Source of the DNA: Denticeps clupeoides
Taxonomy: Eukaryota > Chordata > Actinopteri > Clupeiformes > Denticipitidae
Assembly (NCBI RefSeq): GCF_900700375.1
Contig: NC_041726.1
Span: 10,952,373-11,016,372, forward strand
Direction of reading: 5' to 3'
Length of the DNA stretch: 64,000 nt
The number at the start of each line of letters is the position of its first letter. Position 1 is the first letter of the stretch. Below, piece by piece: positions 13,201 to 24,600 of this stretch. The translations under genes were made by a program, and so were the position numbers. The notes under the pieces are model-generated. The model did no database searches and had not been told where the DNA came from. It worked only from the letters and a program-made list of their open reading frames with translations.

Positions 13201-15181
13201 ATGACGGACGTTCAGGTGCCAGACTTGGGACCGCTTCAGCAGGAAGGACCTCCCAGTTATGCAACGGTGTCAGGAGATCCCCAGGGGGACCTTACTGACC
13301 AGCGCAAGCTGGCATGCCACAGGAGTGTGGAGGAAGAAGAGGATGAGGAGGATCCTGAACACAGCGGGAGGAAGGGAGGGGCGGGACAAGGGGAGCCTGC
13401 CGGCGGCGACCCGCTCGACGCGTCCGCCAAGGATCGGAGGAGCTGCACGGAGAGCGCCATCGAGCTGGGGAGGGAGAGTCGAGCGCAGAGAAGGGATTCG
13501 GGCGCCGGCTTTCTGGCTGACGACGAGGAGGAGGACGAGGAGGATGTGGCGGAGCGCCGAAGCCAGTTGCACTGGATGCCCGGGAGGTCTGTAGAGGCTT
13601 TCACCCCGAAGGTCACCATACTGCACCCCTCCGTCAAGCAGCCGACCCCTCAGGGTTTTATGGACTATAGGGAAGTGACCGTGGCCTCGGCGCCGTTATA
13701 CCAACCTCAGGGCCACGCCGCTCAGCCGGAGCGCTGCGCTCAACAGTGGACCAACGAGGTGGACAAACCCAGAGGTATGTCTAGAACCTTGGGCCTGACT
13801 GCCACCCCTGTACAAGTCATGTTGCCATGTTGGTAGAATTGTGGCGTGTTTTTCTCCGTGTGGTTCTCCGAAGGCTCCAGCGAGGCTCTGAAGCTGAGCC
13901 TGTCGATGGCCGCTGCGGCGCTGATCTTCCCCCTCCTGGTGTGGGCCGGGTACGAGCTCCTGCCCTTCGAGCCTCCTCCCCTCAGCCACCCCGCCCTCAG
14001 GCTGATGTACACGCTGCGGTGTGCCTTCTTCGCCTCCATCCCCGTCGTGTTAGGTGTGGAAGAGTGCACCGCCCCCAACCGCTGAGGTTTCAGGCTGCAC
14101 CCATGCTGACGCGTTGCCTTGTTCTGGCCGATGTGTGACAGGTGCCCTGGTCCACGGCGTGTCCCTGCTGAGGTTCGGGGCGCTGAACTCCGGCAGCCGG
14201 CAGGTGGTGATCCACTGGCATTACGTCCGCGACTCCATGTCCGTCTTCCTGCTCTTCTTCCTGCAGTTGGCCATGCTGTCCACCTACTTGCAGCAGGACA
14301 TGCTGAAGCTGGTGCCGCTGCTCACTATCGTCTTTGCTTTTGGCAGGTTGGTCTGAGTATGTGACTCATGTTTGTCCCACATTCCCAACCCTTTGTTCCA
14401 CGTTTCTATTATTCCCGTCCCTTCCCTGTTTGTGAACTCTTGTTTCTTCCTTTGTCTTAATGAACAATGGCTATGTTGTGTAGCTGGGTGATGGGCCAAA
14501 GATGTTATCTTTCATGATGATAAGGATATTAATCATGATGCCTGCAACGGCAATCATTTTTACAAGCGAAATATATTAGCTTTTATATATTTAAAAAAAA
14601 ATAATTCCCTCATTTAAATACAAACGTGAGGCTGCAAAGATTCTGCCTTGGACAAACACATTCTTATCAGTTCAAAATATCAGAGCGTTTGGGGAAACGT
14701 AGAACTAATTTGGCAACAAGAATTCTTTCGTTAAGGCATTGATAATGGTAAATGCTATATTTTTGTGTTGTAGTGGGCGTGGCTCTGAGATGTACAGGGT
14801 GTATTAGGGACCCTTGAACTAAATTAGTTCCTCCTTCTATAAATCCTAAAAACCAAACTTACCAATATTTATTAAGTACAAATTCTGAAGTGAATTTCTT
14901 GCATAATGATAAACTGTGGTTATACTGGACTTGGAATAAGAATGATCGGAATATTTTTTTTTTTTTTTTTTTTTGTCCTCCACAGAATGATCTACTGGGT
15001 GTGTCTGAGTTTTGAGAGCAGCGTGCGAGGCCTGGGCTACGGCCTCTCCTTCCTGCCTGTGCTGGCCATGCTCGGGGCCAACTTCTACTACGTCGGATCA
15101 TCAACCGGGGGGCTGGACTCTGTGTTTGATGTTGCGCAGCCTACAACACCGCCTCCTCCCAGGCTGAAGTGGTGGGGCTAG
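13201..15181 (+). CDS. tmem79: transmembrane protein 79 (mattrin)
   Basis: Coding exons are 13201-13774, 13874-14053, 14142-14346 and 14986-15181. They total 1155 nt, or 384 residues (human 394). The first half is a low-complexity acidic cytosolic region with three Glu/Asp runs. It carries a PPxY motif (PPSY, residues 17-20), a potential WW-domain ligand. The second half has about five membrane segments: MAAAALIFPLLVWAGYELL, LMYTLRCAFFASIPVVLG, SMSVFLLFFLQLAMLSTYL, LVPLLTIVFAFGR-MIYWV and GYGLSFLPVLAMLGANFYYV. These align with the MAPEG-like domain of TMEM79. The family acts in secretory and lamellar-granule membranes and, in vertebrates, in lowering Frizzled receptor levels. The C-terminal LKWWG resembles the human RPWG end. 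The exon 3 donor (gttggt) is weak. The gene faces glmp tail-to-tail, as neighbours on human 1q22. Confidence 0.94.
14758..14826. repeat. 69-bp direct repeat, copy 1
   Basis: It lies in tmem79 intron 3 and is identical over 69 bp to 18290-18358 in glmp intron 2, in the same orientation. It contains GTAGTGGGCGTGGCTCTGAG. Confidence 0.85.
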
Positions 15182-15523
15182 ATTGGGGGTCCTAACTGGA
15201 GAGAGTGCAGCAGTTTTCAGAAGCGGAGCAGAGGGTCCTGCATGAGTGGCAGTGAGGGCGCAGCGGAGTGGAGGTTGTCTTATGGGTTCATTTTGGTTGT
15301 TCTCCTGGTGTTATTCCCTGGAGTTGACACTAGATGTCAGTATAGTTCATAATTCTACAAATGAACGTTGAATGAATGCTGATGCATGGTATGTGTAGTA
15401 AGAGGAGAGTCTCTGGAACTGAAATCAATCGTGTTTCAATTTCCTAATCACCTGAAATGCAAGTAATATGACTTAAATATTATACATATAAAGATTGCAT
15501 GTGCACTAAACAAGTTGTCATAC

Positions 15524-15529
15524 AATAAA
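15524..15529 (+). terminator. tmem79 polyadenylation signal
   Basis: AATAAA lies 343 bp after the tmem79 stop codon and is the first canonical signal downstream of it. Confidence 0.55.
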
Positions 15530-16602
15530 GCATTAAACCATCCTTAAAAGCAACAAGAACATCAGTGCTCTGAAGTACTTGAAGTAAACAATTAAGTCAC
15601 AAGAAAAAAGTTGGTTAAATGTAGTTGTTTAATAGCATTTAGAGGCTGACTGGTCTAAACGAGATGAAAAGTTGTGGATAGATTTACTAGATTAAATAGA
15701 TTAATCTAAATTATTCTGTACACTTCCTGGATAGTTTTTTTTCTGTGTTTAAAAAAAAAAACACCAAAAACATACAAAACTATGTACAAGGTTCTACAAT
15801 ATTTACAAGTAAAAAGCAACCTTACAAATTGCGAAGTCCTGATGAAGCTAAATAAACGTACCCATCCTAAGAGATCCTTGTGCAATCAAAATCAAGAATA
15901 ATGTTCTTGGAACCCAAGCCTTTAATTCTTTTTAATTTACTACAGATTAGTTTATTAAATTTCTTTATTAAATGTTAATAAATGTTAACTGTGTAACAAA
16001 TGTATGAAATAATCCATATACTTCAGTAACCAACGGTGGATTTTTCTTTTGGGTGAACCGCCTCTTGCAGAAATCGAAACATTTCTTAACTTTGTGACAA
16101 ACACACAGACCCAATCCAAACACTACCACTGCATTCATTAAACCCACACACCAACAGACGAGAACCATGCTGCTTTCAGACAGGACATCTATCTACGCAG
16201 TCAAATGCGTTCAGCAACAAAAGTTCTCAGTTCACCTTGGACACACACAGTCCTGTACGAAAGCATCTGACATTGGCATCTTAAAAGGTCCAAGGGACCT
16301 AGTCAAACTCTGCATGTAAACTTTTATAAAATCCCTGAGATACCTCAGTTTTTTTTGGCAAGACTGAAGCACATTTAACAGTGGGTTATGTTTACATATA
16401 CACGGACTGATCATTAACAGAAATAAAATTAAGTGATCTTCAAAGAAAAAAAAAAATCAAAAATAAAAACCTTACAGCAAATTAAAAAAAATCATTGAAC
16501 ACACCCCCCCCCCCCCTTCATCCATTATAAATGTAGCTGTCTGAAGATCACAGTCCACTGTCCTTTTCCTCAGTCAGTCAACATTAATGTATGATGTCCA
16601 CG
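15530..16602. other. convergent 3' UTR interval of tmem79 and glmp
   Basis: The interval is A/T-rich with no readable exons. Minus-strand poly(A) candidates (TTTATT on plus) occur near 15950-15970, so most of 15960-16602 is probably glmp 3' UTR. A 14-base poly-C tract lies near 16503-16517. Confidence 0.45.
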
Positions 16603-19138
16603 TCAGTTAATTGGCCGGTAGCCATCTGGCTGATGAGTTGCCTTGCGGATGCAGATGTAGATGCCACCAAACAGGATGAGGACCAGAGGAGTCCCCAACC
16701 CAACAGCCATGATGGCAATGACCAGCGGGGAGAAGGATTCAAGTGGAGGAGAACCCACCCCCAAAAGCACAGTCCTAAAGAACCAGAGAGACAGAAATGT
16801 TAACTACAATGAACCCAGAGGTCAATCATCTGTGTTGGTGATCTGTCATATTTAAAAAGCGCCGGTAGGATTACTCACCAGCTGAGGTATTCAGAGGTGC
16901 CATAGAAAGGGTTCCCCGAGATGCCAAAACTCATGTTAAGCCCAGATGCTTTGTACTCTTCGGTGAAAAAGGCTTTCACCAAGCCAGAGGGGGGGAGCTG
17001 TCCTTGTGGAGTGGGTTCAGAGTTTCGGCAGGGTGTGGAGTCCTCCGTTACAGGGTTGGCTTTGAGGTAGGCCACAGGCTTCCACTGAGTGTAGCCCAGG
17101 ACACGTGAAGAGGTGTTTGTTGGAGAAGAAGCCCACTGGGACAACTGAACAAAGAAGAAAAAGTGAATTTGTATTTCCTAAGGTTCTAACTGACACAACT
17201 CAGTAGCATATACTGGGTGCATTTCGTATTTATTTTATATAAAATAATAGTAAGTAAATTTTACAGAGAAAATGCCCACTTGTGTTTAATGGCAACAACA
17301 GGTTTGATAATTAACATTCAAGCAGCTCCATCTAGTGGTGCTTCCATATAAAGCAACAGAGAGGAGGTGGCATGCTTTAGTTTACCTTAAATATGGATGG
17401 GGTGTACTCATCATCTATAGACTTGATCACATCCACTTTTTGCCGGAGTTCACCGCTGCTCACAGCCTGCAGCTCCAGGGCGAATCGTGAGTGGTTGGAC
17501 CTGGGCGTCACACCTTCCAGCCACATTTGTATCTGGGATGAGTTTGCACTGTGGAGGAGCTTGGGCCAGGCCTGCCCACGGCCCTCAGACTCAAAGGCAG
17601 CAAACTGTAGAAGATGCAAACGCAACACAACCTCTAAGCATGCTGCATGTCGCATGTACGCCAGTAAAAAGTAGAAAATTGGTGGACATGTATCAGTATG
17701 CATCCAAGATATTGCGATATATTCAGCAGCCGTACTTACAGCCAGGCAAAAGGAGCCATTAGTGAAGGTGTCGGAGCGGTCGGCCCCACACAGCGTGGCG
17801 GTGTGTTCTGCAACGTTAACCGATTTGTTCAGGTCCTCCCAGCTGAAGTTCTGCAGCTCGTATGGAGGGAAGAAGCTGGAGGCAGGCTGGTGCTCAGGGT
17901 CTGCAGTGTCATTAGCATCATCATACTCCCATAACTGAGGTCACAAAAGACAGCAAACTATTGGATCCAGAGCATAATAAAGTGCGCAGGAAATTCTACC
18001 ACCACTTGTATGTTTCAATGGTTTTTATGCATTTTATGTCAATGTCGCATACAGTGACTTTATGTCAGTATTAACATTGCTAACGTTGTACTGTCTAACA
18101 TGCATGGACCTGAAATGACAATAAAGTTGAAGTACAGTTTGCACACACCATTTATTTGTTTTGTACACTGATAATAAAAACATCAGTATAAACTCAATTA
18201 ACAAGATCTTATGGTTTAAGTGAGGTAATCAGACAAAAAACAATGGCAATCATATTTATTTGACGACACTCTTTTCCTCATTACAATGTTATTTTTGTGT
18301 TGTAGTGGGCGTGGCTCTGAGATGTACAGGGTGTATTAGGGACCCTTGAACTAAATTAAGCCTGTAACACTTCCTCTTTCCCACACGAAGCATTACATCC
18401 TTAAAAGGAATTGGGTGTGTGTTGTGTGTACGTACACTGTGGCACGAGAGTTTAAAAGCCAACTCACCCTGGTGAAGACCGCCGCGCCGCTGAACTGAAC
18501 GCTGCCCTCCGGCTCCACCTTCACGCTGCCCGAAGCCTGGCCAGAGAGAAACGCCGGCCAGTCCACTCGCAGCGAGGAGGACGAGGAGTTGGTGTGCGCC
18601 AGCAGCAGAGCCGGCGCCCCCAGATTGCTCAGGAGAACGTGCAGGGTGTCTCCGCTCCCCACTGCCCTCACGTGGATCAGGCCCACGCCTGGCGGTGGCG
18701 CCACTGAGCCGTTCAGGCCTGGATTCAGTTCCATTGACACCTGATGAAAAGCATATATGACTGCAAGGTTCTCCAGCAGGCCAAGTGCAGCTCATTTCAC
18801 GTCTGGCCAGATTGGAGGGGTTTTAGCACCGGCAAAATGCCATGAAAATGAACAGAGAGTCACAACCAAGCGTTCACAGTTCAGAAAAGATTAGATTTGA
18901 AACGCCATACTGCTTATGAAGTGCACAAATACCCTGCCTCTGTGCTAAGCTAACACTTGTTTTGCCAACAGACTAGCTGCGGAACTGAAAAGACAAGTCG
19001 TCAAAAATAAACGCCGCGTAAATCCCGCTTACGTACGTTTCGTCGGTAGCCATCGCCACTGAATAGTCCGTAGCAACGACTAATAAATAATAACGAAACA
19101 AGCGCACAAAACTGCACCGTATGTGCTGGCCCCGTCAT
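16603..19138 (-). CDS. glmp: glycosylated lysosomal membrane protein
   Basis: Exons are 19037-19138, 18468-18740, 17740-17934, 17386-17604, 16879-17144 and 16603-16774. They total 1227 nt, or 408 residues (human 406). The product is a type I lysosomal membrane protein; in mammals it partners and protects the transporter MFSD1. Exon 1 encodes a signal peptide (VQFCALVSLLFISRCYG). The lumenal domain has several N-x-S/T sequons (NGS, NSS, NDT, NFS, NKS, NHS, NMS). It also has the family blocks VSMELNP, IHVRAVGSGDTLHVL, IDDEYTPSIF and MSFGISGNPFYG. A single C-terminal membrane segment (SPLVIAIMAVGLGTPLVLIL) is followed by a short tail ending GYRPIN. The tail carries a Tyr-x-x-hydrophobic lysosomal sorting signal (YRPI), equivalent to the human tail. 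The ATG was chosen because it yields the signal peptide in phase with exon 2. Confidence 0.95.
17325..17340 (-). promoter_or_regulatory. CTCF-like motif
   Basis: On the minus strand this reads CACCACTAGATGGAGC, close to the CTCF core but with one deviation in the GGC part. It lies in glmp intron 4. Confidence 0.25.
18290..18358. repeat. 69-bp direct repeat, copy 2
   Basis: It lies in glmp intron 2 and is an exact match to 14758-14826. See the first copy. Confidence 0.85.
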
Positions 19139-19165
19139 GCTTCAGTGTCACGCGCAGGGCAGGAT

Positions 19166-19175
19166 GTCACGTGAT
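19166..19175 (-). promoter_or_regulatory. CLEAR-type E-box at glmp start
   Basis: The plus-strand GTCACGTGAT reads ATCACGTGAC on the minus strand, 9 of 10 bases of the TFEB/TFE3 CLEAR consensus GTCACGTGAC. It ends 28 bp upstream of the glmp start codon. A perfect CRE (TGACGTCA) follows at 19200-19207. The position suits a lysosomal gene promoter. Confidence 0.6.
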
Positions 19176-19269
19176 ATTCCCTTGATCAGCTGATATACAT
19201 GACGTCATCAACACACGTCAGAATAAAGTCGCAAAATACATATATGGCTTTTACATAGAAAAAAGAGAC

Positions 19270-19312
<43 letters not shown>

Positions 19313-19735
19313 GGCCAAAAGTTTGGACACACCTTCTCATTCAATGTGTTTTTTTTATTTTCTTGACCATTTACGTGGTGAATGAACACATGTGGAGTTA
19401 TGAACTTAACAAAAAGTGGAGACCTGGCCTCCACAGTCACCGGACCTGAACCCAATCCAGATGGTTTGGGGTGAGCTGGACCGCAGAGTGAAGGCAAAGG
19501 GGCCAACAAGTGCTAAACACTAAGCAGTAATCTGAGCAAAGGGTGGCTATTTTGAAGAAACTAGAATATAAAACATGTTTTCAGTTATTTCACCTTTTTT
19601 TGTTAAATACATAACTCCACATGTGTTCATTCATAGTTTTGATGCCTTCAGTGAAAATCTACCAACGTAAATGGTCATGAAAAGAATAAAAAAAAAAAAA
19701 CACATTGAATAACCTTTGGCATGCACTGTAAATAA
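19313..19735 (+). mobile_element. internally deleted Tc1-like transposon
   Basis: Terminal sequence AGGCCAAAAGTTTGGACACA is at the left and a degraded inverse is at the right near 19700-19735. The interior keeps only the transposase piece encoding SPDLNPIQMVWGELDRR-like residues and a downstream part. It is the same family as 37614-38080, in opposite orientation. The left end abuts a (TA)n(CA)n tract and the right end abuts a (TA)n tract. Confidence 0.75.

Positions 19736-19740
<5 letters not shown>

Positions 19741-19802
<62 letters not shown>
19741..19802. repeat. (TA)n microsatellite
   Basis: About 30 uninterrupted TA units. Confidence 0.95.
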
Positions 19803-19808
<6 letters not shown>

Positions 19809-20059
19809 GAGAGAGAGAGCTGGGTTGACTGCTTACACTATACCTAGTGTGTCAATCAATCTTACAATAATTTTGCTCTTTCATTACTTTTTTATAATAA
19901 TAAACTAAGGTACCTAAGGTAAAACTTAAATGCCAAAGCCAATAACAAACATGGCAATTGTTATAGATTAAATCAAAAAAGGTCTAGTCAACCAAGGACT
20001 GCAGTCAAACTGATATAAATGCAGTAAATGCAAGAATGAAGAGGTGCAGATTTACTGTT

Positions 20060-21666
20060 ATTTATTTTCAACCAGTGTAAGTTCATCAACAATTTACCAA
20101 CATTAACATTTAGTACGCTTTTAAAATAGACCTACAATGTACAACCAGTCACTAAATCAACAAAAATATCGAACATATTTACAACATACTGTACAGCATA
20201 TTTACATATTCACATTAATTGTTCGCTGTAGTTCTATGAACCAAGAGTGCGATGAGCAACGTTGCATCTTTGTGGAATTTCATCATGATCTTTGATTCAT
20301 TAGGCTATAATACATTGTACAGATTTAACAATACAACTTTTCCACATGGACACTGACACAACTTGAACACTTCATTCCCTTTAAACTGCACTTATGCGGC
20401 AACAAGAGAGTTAGGAGCCCTTCTAATAGACAGCATTGCAGCTGGGAACGCTGGCTCCCCAGCAGTCATACTAATAAGATCATCCTTGGCAAGTGCTGTA
20501 ACTGGCGGTAAAATTGGTATAGCTTGTTGTATCATACATGAACGAGATCTCAGCAAAGCCACTGTTCAATATGACATGCTGGTAACAAGTAAGATCAAGT
20601 ATTCTGGTCTTAAGAGAAGCTAGTATGCATTAAAAAAAAAATAAAAATCAATCAATTTGGCACCACTGCAGGCAAAGGGCGATTTGTAAACATCCTTCAA
20701 GAAAAAGAGCACTTGAGATCGGTCTGCGCAGCCATTTGTTTAAATACAAAAGGAAATTCATACTTCCAAGATCATGGTACAGAAAGCATAAATACTTATA
20801 ATAATATAATGAGTGAAGGTTTGGCCTTTTTGTTTTTTTTTGTTCCAGATGTGACAAAAGCTTCCTTCCTTATTGTTGGGTGATCAGGCAAACGCATAGA
20901 CTCCTGACAAAACTGCTTCTGACTTTGGAGATGTACAGTTCCCTCTCAGTGAATATTGTGACATATTTGCTGCATATATGGTCATGCAGAGAAAGTATGC
21001 ATCAGTGCAAATACACAAAACCTACTGAACCTATTACCAAATAAAACTGGTGGCGTAACATGAAAGGCAAAAATGGAGCCCACAACTAAATTTTCCTCTG
21101 CAACACTCCCCCCACCCCACCCCACCCCCTGTGATAAGTTTCATCGTGCAAGATCCACTATGATACCTTCATAAATATCTTTATCAGGAGTAATAAATAC
21201 ATTTGGTTCATAAATAGCACAAATGCCCTTACTGCACGTTTAAATATTAACTTTTGATTGGAGCTTCAATGCTTCAATGTTTAAATCTTTTCATAAACAA
21301 AAAAAAAGGAAGTAGGAGGGGGGGAAATATATATATAACATTCGGGCATGTGCTCTTTACTGTAGTGCCAGATGTCTTGTGCTTTTCACGTTGACAAAGC
21401 TCACTCCAGTTTTAGTAAGCCTTATTGTAAGGCAGCATCACATTTTAAGGATTTGTGCAACATAACTATGAAACGAATCACCAGTACGAGAATGAAAAGG
21501 CATGTACAAGTTATGCCTCAAGGTCCAACTGCTGTCGCCTCAGCTGAGAGCTCGTAGCATGGGAAAGGACCATGGGCTTCAGCCCGGTCCCTTGTCTGGT
21601 CCTTTCAGCATGCAGTTAGTCCCACTCAGCCCTGCTGAGAACAGTGGAACCCTCTTCATTGGTCGG
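20060..21666 (-). other. probable mfsd2a 3' UTR
   Basis: No coding exons are visible. TTTATT on the plus strand at 20061-20066 gives AATAAA on the minus strand. The run up to the mfsd2a stop at 21667 is therefore a plausible 1.6-kb 3' UTR. Confidence 0.4.
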
Positions 21667-24600
21667 TTATACATTGCTGCCAGACTCTGCAGAATCTGAT
21701 TCTGACTCCATCTCCCTGTGAAAACAAATGAGAAAAAAAATGAAGATCTATTATTTTAACTTGAACAAAATAGTGGGTGCAGAAAACAGTGGGGGGGCTT
21801 ACCTTAGCTCCTGAAGGAGTTTACGATTGCCTTGTCGTCTTTCTTCATTTATGGGATAAGTGATGAAGATGATCAGGCCGATGAGGATAAAGAAAACTGG
21901 AGCCGCAGCCACCAGAATCTTCAGGGTTAAGTGCACCTCATCCGGCTGGGTGCAGCCATTTGTTATGTATCCTGCAAAGCTATAAGGAGGGAAGGGGTGG
22001 TTACCCACAGGCACTAATGGCTCATTTTAAATCACCTTAATGTGAGATTCCTACACATGAAAGCTTGTAGATGTGTGCATGTGAGAGACTTACTCAAGGC
22101 TCAGGGTTGACACCCCGAGTGAAACGCCAGAAGCAAACTTGGTGAAGAACACATAAAAGGAGTAGAAAATTGCTTCGTGCCCATGGGAGTCGGGGTTCTG
22201 TACCTCGAAGTCGTCTACAACATCAGGCAGCATGGACCTGTACAGAAGAAGGTGGCCAGGAGGAACACTAAAATAAACCACAACGTTCGACTCTACATGC
22301 GGAAGTTGTGCACTGCAAGCTGGAGTGCTCACCAAGGCAGAAGGAATGCTGCAGCCACACTAACGCCAGCAACGAAGGACACGATATAGGTCACCACCAG
22401 GCTGTGCTCAACACACACCACGAGGATCAAGAAAGGCACCACAAACTGCAAAAAAAAGCCATTTTAAACATCCCAGATTTAATGATTTCAAATCACAGCC
22501 AAACATTTTTCTACTGAACATGAACCATGATATCAATGCTACTAGCCATGAGGTGTCAAAACAAATTCCAACAATGCTTACGGATGTTCCACAGAAAACC
22601 GCAGTCTTCTTTCCAAACCGGGTCAGGAACCACTGCCAGAACGGAATGGTCAAAGTTGCAGAGAGCTGCACAGAAGAAAAATAAATAATAGTTTATAATA
22701 ATAATACAGATAAATAAAAATGCAGCTAAGATCTTAAGTCCAGTTGATCTTATTACAAACTGTGGTATGCAGTGAATTAAAATCCTATGTAGGTTTACTT
22801 GATAAATCCCAGCAGTGCCACTGGACAAATTAAGCAATGCTTCCACCAATGAAACAAAACCCAACCCAATACTACAGACAAGAGAATTATGTGTTTTAGT
22901 AGCATTAATGGCTTTCACATCAAAGCGCATACTAAGTAACAATTAAGAGCTTACGTTACACTAGTATCAAAAAAAAAAACGGGTGGAACAGTAAAGATGT
23001 CGCAAACAAAACAAAGGCTTCTGTGGATACCAAAATCCATGGTGATGAACTTGATCTTAAAAACAGGCAAGTTCCAACAAAATCCAACTAACAGGTTCAG
23101 TGTTGTGGTGACGAAAGAATAAATACAGATGAGTCTTGAAAAAACTGCTCTTACCATTATAACAAGCAGTATGTTCTGATAATCGTTCCTGAAGTTTAAG
23201 GTAGAGCTGCAGAACAGTGCAAAGTTTCCCTCCAGAAGCTGTGAGGATTCACAGGGGCAAACAAGAAGAGAAGAGACATATTATTAAAACAAATGTTGGC
23301 AAATATAGCTTGTGCAGACTACTGCGGCACTAAAATCCTCAGAAAGCAAACGGAAAGGTTCAAACTTAACCCATAAACCACTGCATAAAAGGGAACGTCC
23401 ATTTAATTGAAAAGAATCAAGCTCGAACTGGAGCTGCACTCACCATAAAAGCCAACGAAGTGAAGAGGAAGCCAATGACCAGTTTGGCATAAGGCCCATG
23501 GCTCATCACCAAACGTATACCCTGGAAAAATGACATGGGCTCGGTCCTTGGTCTGCAAGATTCTGCAAAGGAGGGGGAAAAAATTATATGTTGTTTCAAA
23601 CAACCATTACAAAACAGGAAGAAAAAAAGTTGTTTATGTTTATTCAAGGTTTATTATGTTCCCACAGATGATTAATAATGACTTGTGGTATATGGCAGCA
23701 TTTTCCAAAAGTCAATAGTCAAACTCTCATCTAAAATTGAGGGCAATACATATACATATATACACACACATACATATAATCTGTGGTGTGCAAAAGAGGT
23801 GAAGTCATTCGCAAATCTGTGTTAATCTTAAAGCCTCCACAGGATAATCCAACGAGGAATCTTAATTCTGATATATCAAAAGATACGGGCCTGAAGTGTG
23901 TGTAAATGGGGCAATGGGGAGAATTAGACCAGAAAATTAATCCTGCGAAGAAATAAATGGTTTATGGCTTGTGGCTCCGCTCACCTTTGCACTCCCTAAC
24001 ACCCAACGAGAGGACCAGGGCGCAGAGGACATAGATGATGCAGATGACTCCAGAAGCAATCATGTAAGCTTGTCTCTGTAGAAGCAGGTAGGTGTCAATC
24101 ACCAATCATCAATGAATGTAGGAATAATCAATGCCACATTTATTCAAAATATTTATAGATTATTGACTTAAATTTATAAATTAATGTAACATTTATCCAA
24201 CCTACCGTGTGGGTCAGAGTAATGCCAGTGGATTGGTTGGCGATGAAGTGTTGACTGACATTGCCATTGGAGTCTGGCGAGTATAACGAGGAATTAAAGC
24301 AGGGGGCATTGGCCCTGCCCACAATTTGCCCCTGTATGCCTGTCCCGATGACTGTGCCCAGGACCTCTACAGTCATTCCTGGTAGAGAGAGGTGATGATG
24401 ATGTAAAGACGATCATTAGGAACAGGAACACACACTGGAAATGTGGGTGCCATTTGACTTACTGTAGGCAGTGGCAGAGTCTCTCTCCTTCTGCTCAGAG
24501 CTGATGAACATGGTGAGAGCAGAGTATGGCACATGGAAGCACTGTATGAGGAAACGCCCCATGAGCAACATATTCATGTACATTTGAATGATAAGGGGAA

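Noticed and set aside
13257-13637. Minus-strand frames with Ser-rich runs
   Set aside because: They are shadows of the tmem79 first coding exon, caused by GAG/GAC repeats.
18289-18795. 168-codon minus-strand frame over glmp exon 2
   Set aside because: It is out of frame with the glmp protein, which continues correctly in the other frame with signal peptide and family motifs.
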